Below, one piece after another: positions 1 to 5,930 of a stretch of DNA of 8,718 nucleotides. The first letter of the stretch is position 1. Each line of letters begins with the position of its first letter. The notes beneath the pieces were generated by a model, which saw only the letters and a list, made by a program, of their open reading frames with translations, was not told the origin of the DNA and made no database searches. The position numbers and the translations under genes are program-made. The stretch comes from Deltaproteobacteria bacterium (GTDB taxonomy: Bacteria; Desulfobacterota; Binatia; UBA9968): positions 1 through 8,718 of the forward strand of contig JAERMN010000314.1 in NCBI GenBank assembly GCA_016844625.1, written 5' to 3'.

Positions 1-554
1 AGCGGCCGGAGATCGGCTGGCAGAAAACCGCCTACGGCGCCAGGATCACCATGCATGTGCCGGGGGTGTCCAAGCCGAAGCACTCGCACTGGGTTTTCCC
101 ATCGCACACGCGCCACACCACGGCGCGCAAAGGGCGCATCCCCGACCACGCGATTCGTTTTCGCGTGCCGACTGACGACACGAAAACAACAACATTCTGG
201 CTCCGCTTCACGCCATACACGGAAGCCGAGCGCGCCAAGCCGTTGGTGCAGACAACCATCGGCTTCGAAGACGACAAGCCGGGAGTTTACACTCGCGTCG
301 ACGACGGCTGGTGGGGCATCGCCTCGCACGACCAAGACCGCGTCGCCCAAGAAAGCCAAGGCGCGATCTTCGACCGCAGCAAGGAACACTTGGGCGCCGC
401 CGACGAAGGCGTGATCCTGCTGCGCAATCTAATCATGGAGTCGATTGAAGCCGTGCGCGCCGGCAACGATCCTTTCTGGATCCTGCGCCAAGCGGAGCAA
501 AACGAACGGATCACCTTTGACGCCAGCATGGCCGAGATCGGCGTGCTGGGATAA
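1..554 (+). CDS. Rieske aromatic ring-hydroxylating dioxygenase alpha subunit, C-terminal part (5' end outside window)
   Basis: This is the C-terminal part of a Rieske non-haem iron oxygenase large subunit, resembling the phthalate 4,5-dioxygenase or vanillate-demethylase type. These enzymes hydroxylate or demethylate aromatic substrates in the cytoplasm, using electrons from a reductase. The frame is open from base 3 without a stop, so the gene begins upstream; the ATG at 51 is internal. Visible hallmarks are the beta-strand segment FRVPTDDTKTTTFWLRF and the C-terminal block with DQDRVAQESQGAIFDRSKEHL followed by a helix ending near EAVRAGNDP. That block is the usual end of the catalytic domain in this family. 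The Rieske cluster motifs and the His ligands of the mononuclear iron would lie upstream and cannot be checked. The Asp of HDQD may be near the iron site, but that is inference. The substrate cannot be told. The gene converges on the minus-strand PhnD-like gene, 41 bases away. Confidence 0.82.
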   Translation, partial: RPEIGWQKTAYGARITMHVPGVSKPKHSHWVFPSHTRHTTARKGRIPDHAIRFRVPTDDTKTTTFWLRFTPYTEAERAKPLVQTTIGFEDDKPGVYTRVDDGWWGIASHDQDRVAQESQGAIFDRSKEHLGAADEGVILLRNLIMESIEAVRAGNDPFWILRQAEQNERITFDASMAEIGVLG

Positions 555-595
555 ACATAAACCAATGCCGTTCGCGGGTGGCGTAAGGCGGGCGA

Positions 596-1159
596 TTATT
601 TAGCTCGATCGGGCGAGAAGAAACTATCCAGCAGCCGCTTGCGCAGAGCCTCTTCGCCGCCCGGCAGCCGGTCGAACTTTGTGGTCTGATCGGTTTTCTT
701 GAGGATCTTCTGGCCTTCGGGGTCGTCGTGCATGGCGATCAAGATATCATGCAGCCGAGCGACAATTTGCTGCGACAAATCGGCCCGCACCGACACCAGA
801 TGGCGCGGCAACTTTTCAGTCTGCGCCAGCACCGCGATGTCGGATTTACTCGCACTGTCGAGGCCGGCGTAATCGTCGTCGCTGATCGCTCCGGCGGCAA
901 CTTGTTTGTTGAGTACTGACTCCATAAGCTTGCGCCGAGAATAAGCAAAAGTATAAGTAATATCCGCCGGCGACGCATTGGCGTCGAAGCCGCGTTTCTC
1001 GGCTAGCTTGAAGCCGTTGCGCGCGAGAAAAAGTTTCGCCAAGAGATACCCCGAAGTCGAACCGGGATCTTCGAAGATCATCGTCTTGCCGCGCAGGTCG
1101 GCGAGCCGCTTCACCGCGCTGTCGCGTTTGGTAATGATCAGGCTCTGGTATTCAGCCAT
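596..1159 (-). CDS. C-terminal fragment of frameshifted PhnD-like binding protein
   Basis: This 187-residue frame supplies the remainder of the PhnD-like binding protein. Near its start are AEYQSLIITKRDSAVKRL and DLRGKTMIFEDPGSTSGY, which form the hinge and ligand-cleft region of the family (Thr/Ser/Gly cleft). Further on are SASKSDIAVLAQTEKLP and the C-terminal helices with DDPEGQKILKKTD. The ATG at 1159 is probably not a real start. The bases before it (CAACTATGTCCATAC on the minus strand) hold no Shine-Dalgarno sequence, and the homologous region continues into the upstream frame. It overlaps the N-terminal fragment by 22 bases, which looks like translational coupling but is better read as a frameshift scar. 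The gene ends with TAA, 41 bases from the convergent Rieske gene. Confidence 0.7.
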   Translation of the reverse strand: MAEYQSLIITKRDSAVKRLADLRGKTMIFEDPGSTSGYLLAKLFLARNGFKLAEKRGFDANASPADITYTFAYSRRKLMESVLNKQVAAGAISDDDYAGLDSASKSDIAVLAQTEKLPRHLVSVRADLSQQIVARLHDILIAMHDDPEGQKILKKTDQTTKFDRLPGGEEALRKRLLDSFFSPDRAK

Positions 1160-1533
1160 GTATGGACATAGTTGAGCGTATAGGTCGGATACGCGCTCTC
1201 CATGTAAAAGTCGACGCGCCTTTGTTCTAGCTGCTTGACCAACTCAAACACCGTCGGCGCAATGATGACTTTGGCGTCATTTTCCGGTCCCATCGCGAGC
1301 CGACGGGCAACATAACGGACGAAATCGCGGAAATGCTCTTCGATGGCCGATTGATTGATCTCGGAAATCAGGCCTAAGGTGATGGCTCTCGAATCATTCT
1401 TGCTACCAGTCGGTGCCGTGGCAGCGCCGCATAACAAAACACTAGAAAACAAAAGCGTGGCACAAACGACCAACGGCAACCCAAGCTGGCGAAGAAACAT
1501 TGTAATGATCAAGCCGCAGCGACGACAATTCAT
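1138..1533 (-). CDS. N-terminal fragment of frameshifted PhnD-like binding protein (signal peptide plus first lobe)
   Basis: This 131-residue frame carries the export signal and the start of lobe 1 of a PhnD-family binding protein. The ATG at 1533 is preceded at 6 bases by a GGGGAG Shine-Dalgarno sequence (plus-strand 1540-1545), which decides the start. A hydrophobic segment, about residues 17-35, ends in CGAATA and fits a signal peptidase I site. It is not a good lipobox, because Leu precedes the Cys. The segment ITLGLISEIN (51-60) is the first beta strand typical of the family. VFELVKQLEQRRVDFYMESAYPTY (95-118, quoted here only by its ends VFELV and AYPTY) is the helix and strand that end with the ligand-side motif. 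The last residues, TWLNTRA, have no family resemblance and are read out of frame. Alone, the fragment cannot fold into a two-lobed binding protein. Confidence 0.7.
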   Translation of the reverse strand: MNCRRCGLIITMFLRQLGLPLVVCATLLFSSVLLCGAATAPTGSKNDSRAITLGLISEINQSAIEEHFRDFVRYVARRLAMGPENDAKVIIAPTVFELVKQLEQRRVDFYMESAYPTYTLNYVHTWLNTRA

Positions 1534-1556
1534 TTTTATCTCCCCAAGCCCTGTTC

Positions 1557-1583
1557 TTTATAAGATTCAGCGAATCGTGGCAA
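1557..1583 (-). promoter_or_regulatory. Possible sigma-70-like promoter of the PhnD-like gene
   Basis: On the minus strand TTGCCA (plus 1578-1583) is followed after 15 bases by TATAAA (plus 1557-1562), 23 bases before the ATG at 1533. The hexamers are near consensus, but the 15-base spacing is shorter than the preferred 17. This is a weak call. I see no comparably good pair for the divergent LLM gene in the 125-base intergenic region. Confidence 0.25.
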
Positions 1584-1658
1584 GATAATTGATGACGGGG
1601 CGCGGTTGAAAATCGATTCACGTCGGCGCACCGTAAGAAAAACTTTCTCGGAGGCTTC

Positions 1659-2534
1659 ATGCGCATCGCACTTGGATTACCCAGCCGTATCGCTTCGGCA
1701 ACGGGCGAGTTAATGCTCGAATGGATCACCCGAGCCGAACGAGGCCCGTTCTCCAGTCTGGTCGTCACTGACAGGGTAGTGTCCCAAGCGCTTGAGCCGC
1801 TCGCGGTGCTTGCCATGGCGGCGGGCGCAACCCAACGAATAAGATTAATGACCAGCGTCATCATCGGACCGACTAGAGAAACGACCCTGCTCGCCAGACA
1901 AGCTGCGACCATCGACACCCTCTGCGCCGGTCGGCTGACGCTCGGTGTCGGCATCGGCGTGCGTAAGAATGATTACCTCGCCACCGGCGAGAATTTTCAC
2001 CGGCGCGGCCGCCGCTCGGAAGAACAATTCGCCCTGCTCCGACGTTTATGGGCGGGCGAAGCGTTGTCCGCTGACACCGGCCCGATCGGTCCACCGGCGC
2101 TCCGTCCCGGCGGTCCGGAATTGCTCATCGGCGGCTACGTGCCGGCAATCGCAGCGCGCATCGGCAAATGGGGCGACGGCTACATGGCGCCGGGGGGCGG
2201 CGAACCGGCAGCGATGCAAAAAATGTGGCGCGACATTTTACAAGCGTGGCAGGACAACCATCGCCAAGCACAGCCGCGTTGGGTCGGCGCCAGCTATTTC
2301 GCCCTCGGGCCCATCGCTGTGGAACAGGCCACAAGCTATATCAACGCCAACTACGGCTACAATCCCGAACTCGCCGCGCGCCGCTTGCGCGGCATCCCGA
2401 CTTCAACCGAAGCGGTTGAAACCGCGATCAAGCGCCAAGCCGATATGGGCGTCGATGAATTCATCCTCCGCCCCTGCGCCGAAGATTTGGATCAGATGAA
2501 ACGCCTGGCCGAAGTGGCGGCGCGGGTAAGTTAA
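1659..2534 (+). CDS. LLM class flavin-dependent oxidoreductase (luciferase-like monooxygenase)
   Basis: This is an intact 291-residue member of the bacterial luciferase-like superfamily (TIM-barrel enzymes using FMN or F420), probably a cytoplasmic monooxygenase or dehydrogenase. The start ATG follows GGAGG (1650-1654) by 4 bases. Family marks in order are the first strand MRIALGLP, then RIRLMTSVIIGPTRETTLLARQ (about residues 60-81), then the hallmark ATIDTLCAGRLTLGVGIG (83-100; family pattern a..D.lS.GR..lGvG.G), then HRRGRRSEEQFALLRRLWAGE (114-134) and the late strand LLIGGYVP (155-162), followed by a WGDGY segment. At 291 residues it lies within the usual 280-350 range. Cofactor (FMN or F420) and substrate cannot be decided from sequence alone. 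It is divergent from the broken PhnD-like gene and is followed by a repeat-filled gap, so it is probably monocistronic. Confidence 0.88.
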   Translation: MRIALGLPSRIASATGELMLEWITRAERGPFSSLVVTDRVVSQALEPLAVLAMAAGATQRIRLMTSVIIGPTRETTLLARQAATIDTLCAGRLTLGVGIGVRKNDYLATGENFHRRGRRSEEQFALLRRLWAGEALSADTGPIGPPALRPGGPELLIGGYVPAIAARIGKWGDGYMAPGGGEPAAMQKMWRDILQAWQDNHRQAQPRWVGASYFALGPIAVEQATSYINANYGYNPELAARRLRGIPTSTEAVETAIKRQADMGVDEFILRPCAEDLDQMKRLAEVAARVS

Positions 2535-2665
2535 ATTAGATAAATTTAGCAGCGGCAATAAGGTCGTTATAAGTTGTTATGGTTGAAATACGAGCGGCAA
2601 GATATTTCATCACGAAGGACCTAGCGCGGCAAATCCGCAACCAAATAGGAAAGAAAGTTCTCACC

Positions 2666-2728
2666 ACGAAGGACACGAAGAGCACGAAGTTCGGAGTCTT
2701 AATCATCCGAACCCTTCGTGTCCTTCGT
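2666..2728. repeat. 15-bp perfect inverted repeat with 33-base loop
   Basis: ACGAAGGACACGAAG at 2666-2680 is exactly complementary to CTTCGTGTCCTTCGT at 2714-2728. Transcribed RNA or single-stranded DNA could form a 15-bp stem. The left arm continues as a direct near-repeat (AGCACGAAG), so the arms belong to the ACGAAG-rich repeat family. A run of T does not follow on either strand, so this is not a typical terminator. Confidence 0.75.
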
Positions 2729-2954
2729 ACTACTATAATTGAAAGTTTTCGCGGCTTGCGCAAATTTTCTGGTGACCCGAAATACTCGAACACGGGGATT
2801 GACTCGCGCCAAGCATGTCCTGAGTCTCGTCGAAGGGACGCAAAGCACACCAAGTTCGGAAGGGAAAGATAGATAATCCAAAATACGATCTTCACCATTT
2901 TTCTCCGACCTTTGCGGCCTTGGCGTCTATGCGCGAAATATTCCGAGACTGGCC

Positions 2955-2971
2955 GGTGCGCGAAGCGCACC
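2955..2971. repeat. Short perfect hairpin, 7-bp stem and GAA loop
   Basis: GGTGCGC (2955-2961), GAA, GCGCACC (2965-2971) form a compact GC-rich palindrome. It is followed by CTACGA, not by a T run, so termination is not supported. It is one module of the repeat mosaic. Confidence 0.6.
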
Positions 2972-3057
2972 CTACGAAAACCTTCGTGTCCGGAGCTTGT
3001 GGTGAGCCCCGTCGAACCATGCCTTCGTGGTGAATCCGACTTTTCTCTTTTTGGTTA

Positions 3058-3128
3058 CGGCTCCGCCGCGCTAGGCTCTTTGTGGTTAAACCTCTTCTCT
3101 GCTTTAGTTGCGGCTTTGCCGCGCTGGG
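3058..3128. repeat. Two copies of a ~53-bp tandem unit with palindromic core
   Basis: CGGCTCCGCCGCGCTAGG at 3058-3075 and CGGCTTTGCCGCGCTGGG at 3111-3128 differ at three positions. Each is preceded by a T-rich segment with a TTAC or AGTTG motif, giving a period of 53 bases. Each core is itself a small hairpin (CGGC-TCC-GCCG and GCGGC-TTT-GCCGC). The second copy ends 22 bases from the mutL stop codon, so on the minus strand it lies just downstream of mutL. No T run follows the hairpin in that direction. Confidence 0.6.
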
Positions 3129-3149
3129 TCCTTCGCTGAAAATCTAACG

Positions 3150-4586
3150 TTAACCCACCCGCGTGACGTAGCGCTGAAACAACCTAAGCGCCACATCGGG
3201 GCGGCTCTCTGAGAGCAACCCGACGGCGTACAGTTGATAAGAGGCGTCTAAAAATTTCTTCGCATCGCGCGGCCGCAGCGCTTGGACACGATCGTCATGG
3301 TTAGGGCGCTGGGTAAGAATGTAAGCGGCGTGGGCATTGTGCACGAATACGCCGCCAGTACCGATCAACGTATGGGTGTCGCGCATGTCCTTGCCGTAGT
3401 GCACCCACGCTTCGCCCTCGCGCGCAACGATTCTTTCGCGCCGTCCGACGTGTCGGTCGATTGCCAGGTCGACCGCCGTGCGCGCCAGCACCGCGTCGGC
3501 CGCGACATGCCACGGCTCTTGCGGCACGGTGCTGGTCTCCTGACCGATTTGTTCAATGTAAGCGCCAAGCTTTTCGCGCTCGACAGCGAACGTCGGAAAG
3601 TCATGGGCCAAATCTTCAGTTAGCTTGTCCAAGCCGACGCGCGCGACGATGGTCGCTGCGTTGAAGCGAATGCCGAGATCGCCCTCTACCGTGCGCTTGG
3701 CGTAGGGTTCGGCCAATCCCTGCGCGATGACGTTCTCGCCGGCCGGATGACCGTAGCCGATGGAATGAACATCGGTCGTCGCGCCGCCGACGTCGACAAC
3801 GAGCATGTCGCCCCAGCCCTTTTCATCCGCCGTGCCGTCGGCGCCGAGCCGAACCCCTTGGATCACAGCCATCGGCGTCGGTAACACCACCGGGACGATG
3901 CCCTTAAGCGCGTCGAGCCCCTTGGCGTGGGTAATGCGTTCCATGAAGAGTTCGCGGATCGCTTCGCGCGCCGATTCCACCGCGAGCTTGCCGGCCTTCG
4001 GCATGACGTTGTCGACGACGCGCACTTCCTTGTCGCCTCGTTTGAGAACACCGACGACTTCGTCCACCACGGCGCGATTGCCGCCGACGACGATGGGCAC
4101 GGCGAGGCTCGAGTGCGAGAGCACCCGCGCGTTGTGTTGAATTGTCTCTGCGTCGCCGCCATCCACGCCGCCGGTGAGCAGAATCATGTCGGGCCGCAGC
4201 GTTTCGACTTCCTTGATCTTACCGTCGGTCAATTTGAACGCCGATGAGCCGACGATCTTCGCTCCCGCGCCGAGGGCGGCTTGACTCGCCGCTTCAACCG
4301 TGAGACCGGGCACGTTGCCGACGACGACAATGCGCAAGCCGCCCGCGGCGCTGCTCGAGGCGAGCACGACATTGCCGTCGAGAACCTTTAGGTCCTTTGG
4401 CGCGCTGGCAAAAACCCCGTGGCGTCGATGCAAATCGGCCACCCCTTGCAACAATCCTTCGCGCACGTCCGTCAGTACAGTGGACGGCGCTTGGCTGCGC
4501 CCGATGACTTCCGCTTTGGATAAATCGACGGCGGTAACCTTCGTAAAGGTACTGCCGAAATCGATCAGGATGGCGAGAGAAGACAA
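3150..4586 (-). CDS. glmL: MutL/GlmL family ASKHA ATPase, accessory protein of coenzyme-B12 dependent mutases
   Basis: This is a full-length (478 residues) member of the glutamate mutase MutL family, an actin/Hsp70-like ATPase found with glutamate mutase and related adenosylcobalamin enzymes. It is thought to act as chaperone or reactivase. The ATPase signatures are all present: phosphate-1 loop LIDFGSTFTK (7-16), LLTGGVDGGD (136-145), phosphate-2 loop VVDVGGATTDVHS (263-275), the family block RTVEGDLGIR (298-307) and the adenosine loop GTGGVFVH (409-416). The start must be the TTG at 4586. An in-frame TAA lies three codons upstream, and the phosphate-1 loop begins seven residues in. No Shine-Dalgarno sequence precedes the TTG, so translation may be weak. 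One copy of a 31-bp direct repeat covers the start codon. No mutase S or E subunit gene lies in the window, so its partner is unknown. The gene follows TctC-1 after 216 bases. Confidence 0.88.
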   Translation of the reverse strand: MSSLAILIDFGSTFTKVTAVDLSKAEVIGRSQAPSTVLTDVREGLLQGVADLHRRHGVFASAPKDLKVLDGNVVLASSSAAGGLRIVVVGNVPGLTVEAASQAALGAGAKIVGSSAFKLTDGKIKEVETLRPDMILLTGGVDGGDAETIQHNARVLSHSSLAVPIVVGGNRAVVDEVVGVLKRGDKEVRVVDNVMPKAGKLAVESAREAIRELFMERITHAKGLDALKGIVPVVLPTPMAVIQGVRLGADGTADEKGWGDMLVVDVGGATTDVHSIGYGHPAGENVIAQGLAEPYAKRTVEGDLGIRFNAATIVARVGLDKLTEDLAHDFPTFAVEREKLGAYIEQIGQETSTVPQEPWHVAADAVLARTAVDLAIDRHVGRRERIVAREGEAWVHYGKDMRDTHTLIGTGGVFVHNAHAAYILTQRPNHDDRVQALRPRDAKKFLDASYQLYAVGLLSESRPDVALRLFQRYVTRVG

Positions 4587-4613
4587 GTTGAATTAACAGT
4601 TAAAAATTCAAAA
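4583..4613. repeat. 31-bp direct repeat, copy A (overlaps mutL start codon)
   Basis: This copy begins ACAAGTTGAATTAACAGT and matches copy B at 4695-4725 in 30 of 31 positions. The single difference is A at 4603 versus C at 4715. The TTG start codon of mutL (minus strand, plus 4584-4586) falls inside the repeat. Confidence 0.9.
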
Positions 4614-4694
4614 TAAAGAACTGAAGACCGTCGAAAACACTCTTCGCAGCAGATTGAATTTTTAAATTCTCCTTTTTAATTTTGAATTTCTTAT

Positions 4695-4725
4695 ACAAGT
4701 TGAATTAACAGTTACAAATTCAAAA
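4695..4725. repeat. 31-bp direct repeat, copy B
   Basis: This is the second copy of the repeat, 112 bases away from copy A in the same orientation. Beyond the matched 31 bases the flanks diverge. It lies in the loop region of the AT-rich inverted repeat formed by 4673-4689 and 4717-4735. Confidence 0.9.
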
Positions 4726-4770
4726 ATTAAAAATGTCAGGGAGATTCTACAACAACGAAAGCGTCTGAAT

Positions 4771-4801
4771 GTTTTAATTTTTAATTTTGCCTTTTTAATT
4801 T
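4771..4801. repeat. Poly-T/GCC spacer element directly downstream of TctC-1
   Basis: The core TTTTGCCTTTTTA sits immediately after the TctC-1 stop codon (on the minus strand). It matches the element at 5895-5927 after TctC-2, allowing C/A changes. The shared position next to both paralogs suggests it was copied with the gene, or that such AT-rich words are inserted at gene ends in this genome. Confidence 0.45.
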
Positions 4802-4802
4802 C

Positions 4803-5824
4803 CTATTTAACTGTCGTGATTTGCTTATACATATCCATGAGCCGCTTGTCACCCATGGTCGCATCGATATCACGGTTCATCGCTTCGCCGCGAATTAAAC
4901 CAATCTCCAATCCCAACTTCTCAGACTCTTTGATGAATTGCTCATCCTTGGTCATCGCGGCAAAGGCATCGCGCAATATTTTCACCCGGTCCGATGGCAC
5001 TCCAGGATTCATCGCGACTGAGCGCGAAAGATTCTGCGCCGCGTACAGCGCGGCGAGCAAACCCTTGCTCCCAGCCGGCGCAAGCTCGTCGATGCTTGGC
5101 ACATCAGGCAAGCGCGAGTCGCGAATATTCTTCGAAGTCACCAGGGTCTTGATATAGCCGGATTTGAGCCAATCGCGCTTGGTTGCGAACAGCGACCCCG
5201 TGCTAAACGCCCGTCCATCCAGCGCGCCGCGTTCGATGTCGAGCAGTATCTGCGGCGTGCCCGGATATCCGGGAATCACGTGAAATTCCAGGCCGAGAAT
5301 GTAGCCGACGATTCTGACCACAACGCTGCTCGGGTGGTCGAGTGACTGCGCGCCCATCTTCGGCAGCTTGCCTTCCTTGTTGGCCTTTCTGATCGCATCA
5401 AAACTGGTGTAGGGTGTCGCTGATCGCACAAAAAGAGTCTGGGCATCGTCAAACGCTTGTCCGACCCAGATGAATTTCTGTAATTGAAATTTAATCGCTT
5501 CATCCCCTCCGGCCGAGGCAAATAGGCTGCTGGGATTGACCGAGACCATGCTGAGGCCGTCGGGTTTGCGTAAGTTGTAGAGTTCATTCATTGCGATCAA
5601 ACCGCCGGCCCCCGGTTTGTTGAAGATATCGATACGCGGCTTACCGGGGATATACCGCTCAAAATGGCGCGCGATATGCCTGGACGTGATATCGTTTCCG
5701 CCACCGGCGGTCGACCCGACGTAGTAAGAAATGACTTTCCCCTCGTAGAAATTTTTCGCTCCCTGGGCGTGAACCGCCACGGAATCAAAAAACCCAGAAT
5801 TGCCAAACAGCTCATCTTTTTCAT
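4803..5824 (-). CDS. TctC/Bug-type tripartite tricarboxylate transporter solute-binding protein (TctC-1), signal peptide frameshifted
   Basis: This extracytoplasmic binding protein of the Bug/TctC family would capture carboxylates or other small molecules in the periplasm. The mature part is intact and uninterrupted: VISYYVGSTAGGGND, then RIDIFNKPGAGG (family pattern D-N-x-P-G-A-G-G), then PGYPGTPQILLDIERGALDG and a C-terminal helix ending QITTVK. The true start is probably the ATG at 5824, five bases after AAGGA. That frame reads a signal peptide beginning MKKMSCLAILGF, then must shift by -1 at a run of six T (plus 5787-5792) to enter the mature frame at DSVAVHAQ. With one extra T the product is 340 residues and lines up with its neighbour TctC-2. 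In the mature frame itself, an alternative ATG at 5891 gives 362 residues but a hydrophilic, non-secretory N-terminus. No TctA or TctB gene is in view. Confidence 0.85.
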
Positions 5825-5829
5825 TGCCA

Positions 5830-5834
5830 TCCTT
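5830..5834 (-). promoter_or_regulatory. Shine-Dalgarno deciding the TctC-1 start
   Basis: On the minus strand AAGGA lies 5 bases before the ATG at 5824. This supports that ATG and its signal-peptide frame over the ATG at 5891, which has only an A-rich upstream sequence. Confidence 0.55.
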
Positions 5835-5894
5835 GTCGCAAGGTGTCCGTCCTCGCCGCACAGAACACAACTTCAAGTGGAAACTTTGCATTCG

Positions 5895-5927
5895 TACTTT
5901 TTACTTTTGCCTTTTTACTTTTTAATT
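5895..5927. repeat. Poly-T/GCC spacer element directly downstream of TctC-2
   Basis: This is a low-complexity element of TACTTTT-like words around the core TTTTGCCTTTTTA. It begins four bases past the TctC-2 stop codon on the minus strand and corresponds to the element at 4771-4801. It occupies much of the 106-base gap between the two paralogs. It lacks a stable GC stem, so a terminator role is not supported. Confidence 0.45.
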
Positions 5928-5930
5928 GAC

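Larger units (their letters stand above)
596..1533 (-). pseudogene. PhnD-like phosphate/phosphonate ABC transporter substrate-binding protein, disrupted by frameshift and probable internal deletion
   Basis: Two minus-strand frames together make one protein of the PhnD family (periplasmic binding proteins for phosphonate, phosphite, phosphate and other oxyanions). The first frame runs 1533 to 1138 and the second is open through to 596. They overlap around 1138-1185. The N-terminal frame has a signal peptide and the family motif YMESAYPTY. The C-terminal frame starts with AEYQSLI and has the signature FEDPGSTSGY. In intact relatives I recall about twenty residues between the YPTY and EYxS motifs, including an LLRRWKKG-like stretch. 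Here only about eight remain, so a loss of roughly 35 bases, not a multiple of three, best explains the break. No stop lies inside either part. It could be true pseudogenization or an assembly error. No permease or ATPase gene is adjacent. Confidence 0.75.
2535..3149. repeat. Gene-free intergenic mosaic of degenerate dispersed repeats
   Basis: These 615 bases between the LLM gene and the end of mutL hold no credible gene. The several open frames here have no RBS and translate the repeats into low-complexity text. Recurrent words are ACGAAGGACACGAAG and its complement (2666-2680, 2714-2728, with shorter copies near 2611, 2981 and 3022), CCTGAGTCTCGTCGAAGGG (2819-2837) with a relative near 3002-3017, and a GGTGCGCgaaGCGCACC hairpin. 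Near the mutL end there is a tandem unit containing CGGCTCCGCCGCGCTAGG. Similar strings are familiar as dispersed intergenic fragments in several uncultured-bacterial genomes, which is recollection and not a search result. I see no clear Rho-independent terminator for either flanking gene. Confidence 0.7.
4587..4802. repeat. AT-rich spacer between TctC-1 and mutL with direct and inverted repeats
   Basis: This spacer is far richer in A and T than the genes around it and contains no gene. It is built from variants of TTTTTAATTTTGAATTT. The segment 4673-4689 is nearly complementary to 4717-4735 (one extra A in the latter), giving an AT-only stem around one copy of the 31-bp direct repeat. It would hold the 5' untranslated region of mutL if mutL is transcribed separately. 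I see no convincing GC-rich terminator hairpin. Confidence 0.6.

Noticed and set aside
1138..1159. Overlapping ATG as a translationally coupled second gene
   Set aside because: The second frame lacks the first lobe of a binding protein and has no Shine-Dalgarno sequence. The overlap is better explained by a frameshift.
2536..2970. 144-residue minus-strand and 97-residue plus-strand open frames in the repeat region
   Set aside because: They translate repeat words into strings such as FVLFVSFVV, have no Shine-Dalgarno sequence, and overlap each other on opposite strands.
2605..3034. Possible CRISPR array from recurring ACGAAG words
   Set aside because: The copies differ in length, spacing and orientation, and no cas gene is nearby. 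They fit dispersed intergenic repeats.
3110..3122. GCGGC-TTT-GCCGC hairpin as the mutL terminator
   Set aside because: It is on the right side of the gene, but no T run follows on the minus strand and the hairpin is part of the tandem repeat unit.
5825..5891. Start of TctC-1 at ATG 5891
   Set aside because: The resulting N-terminus is hydrophilic, lacks a signal peptide, has only an A-rich upstream sequence and no similarity to the paralog. The 5824 start with a frameshift explains more.
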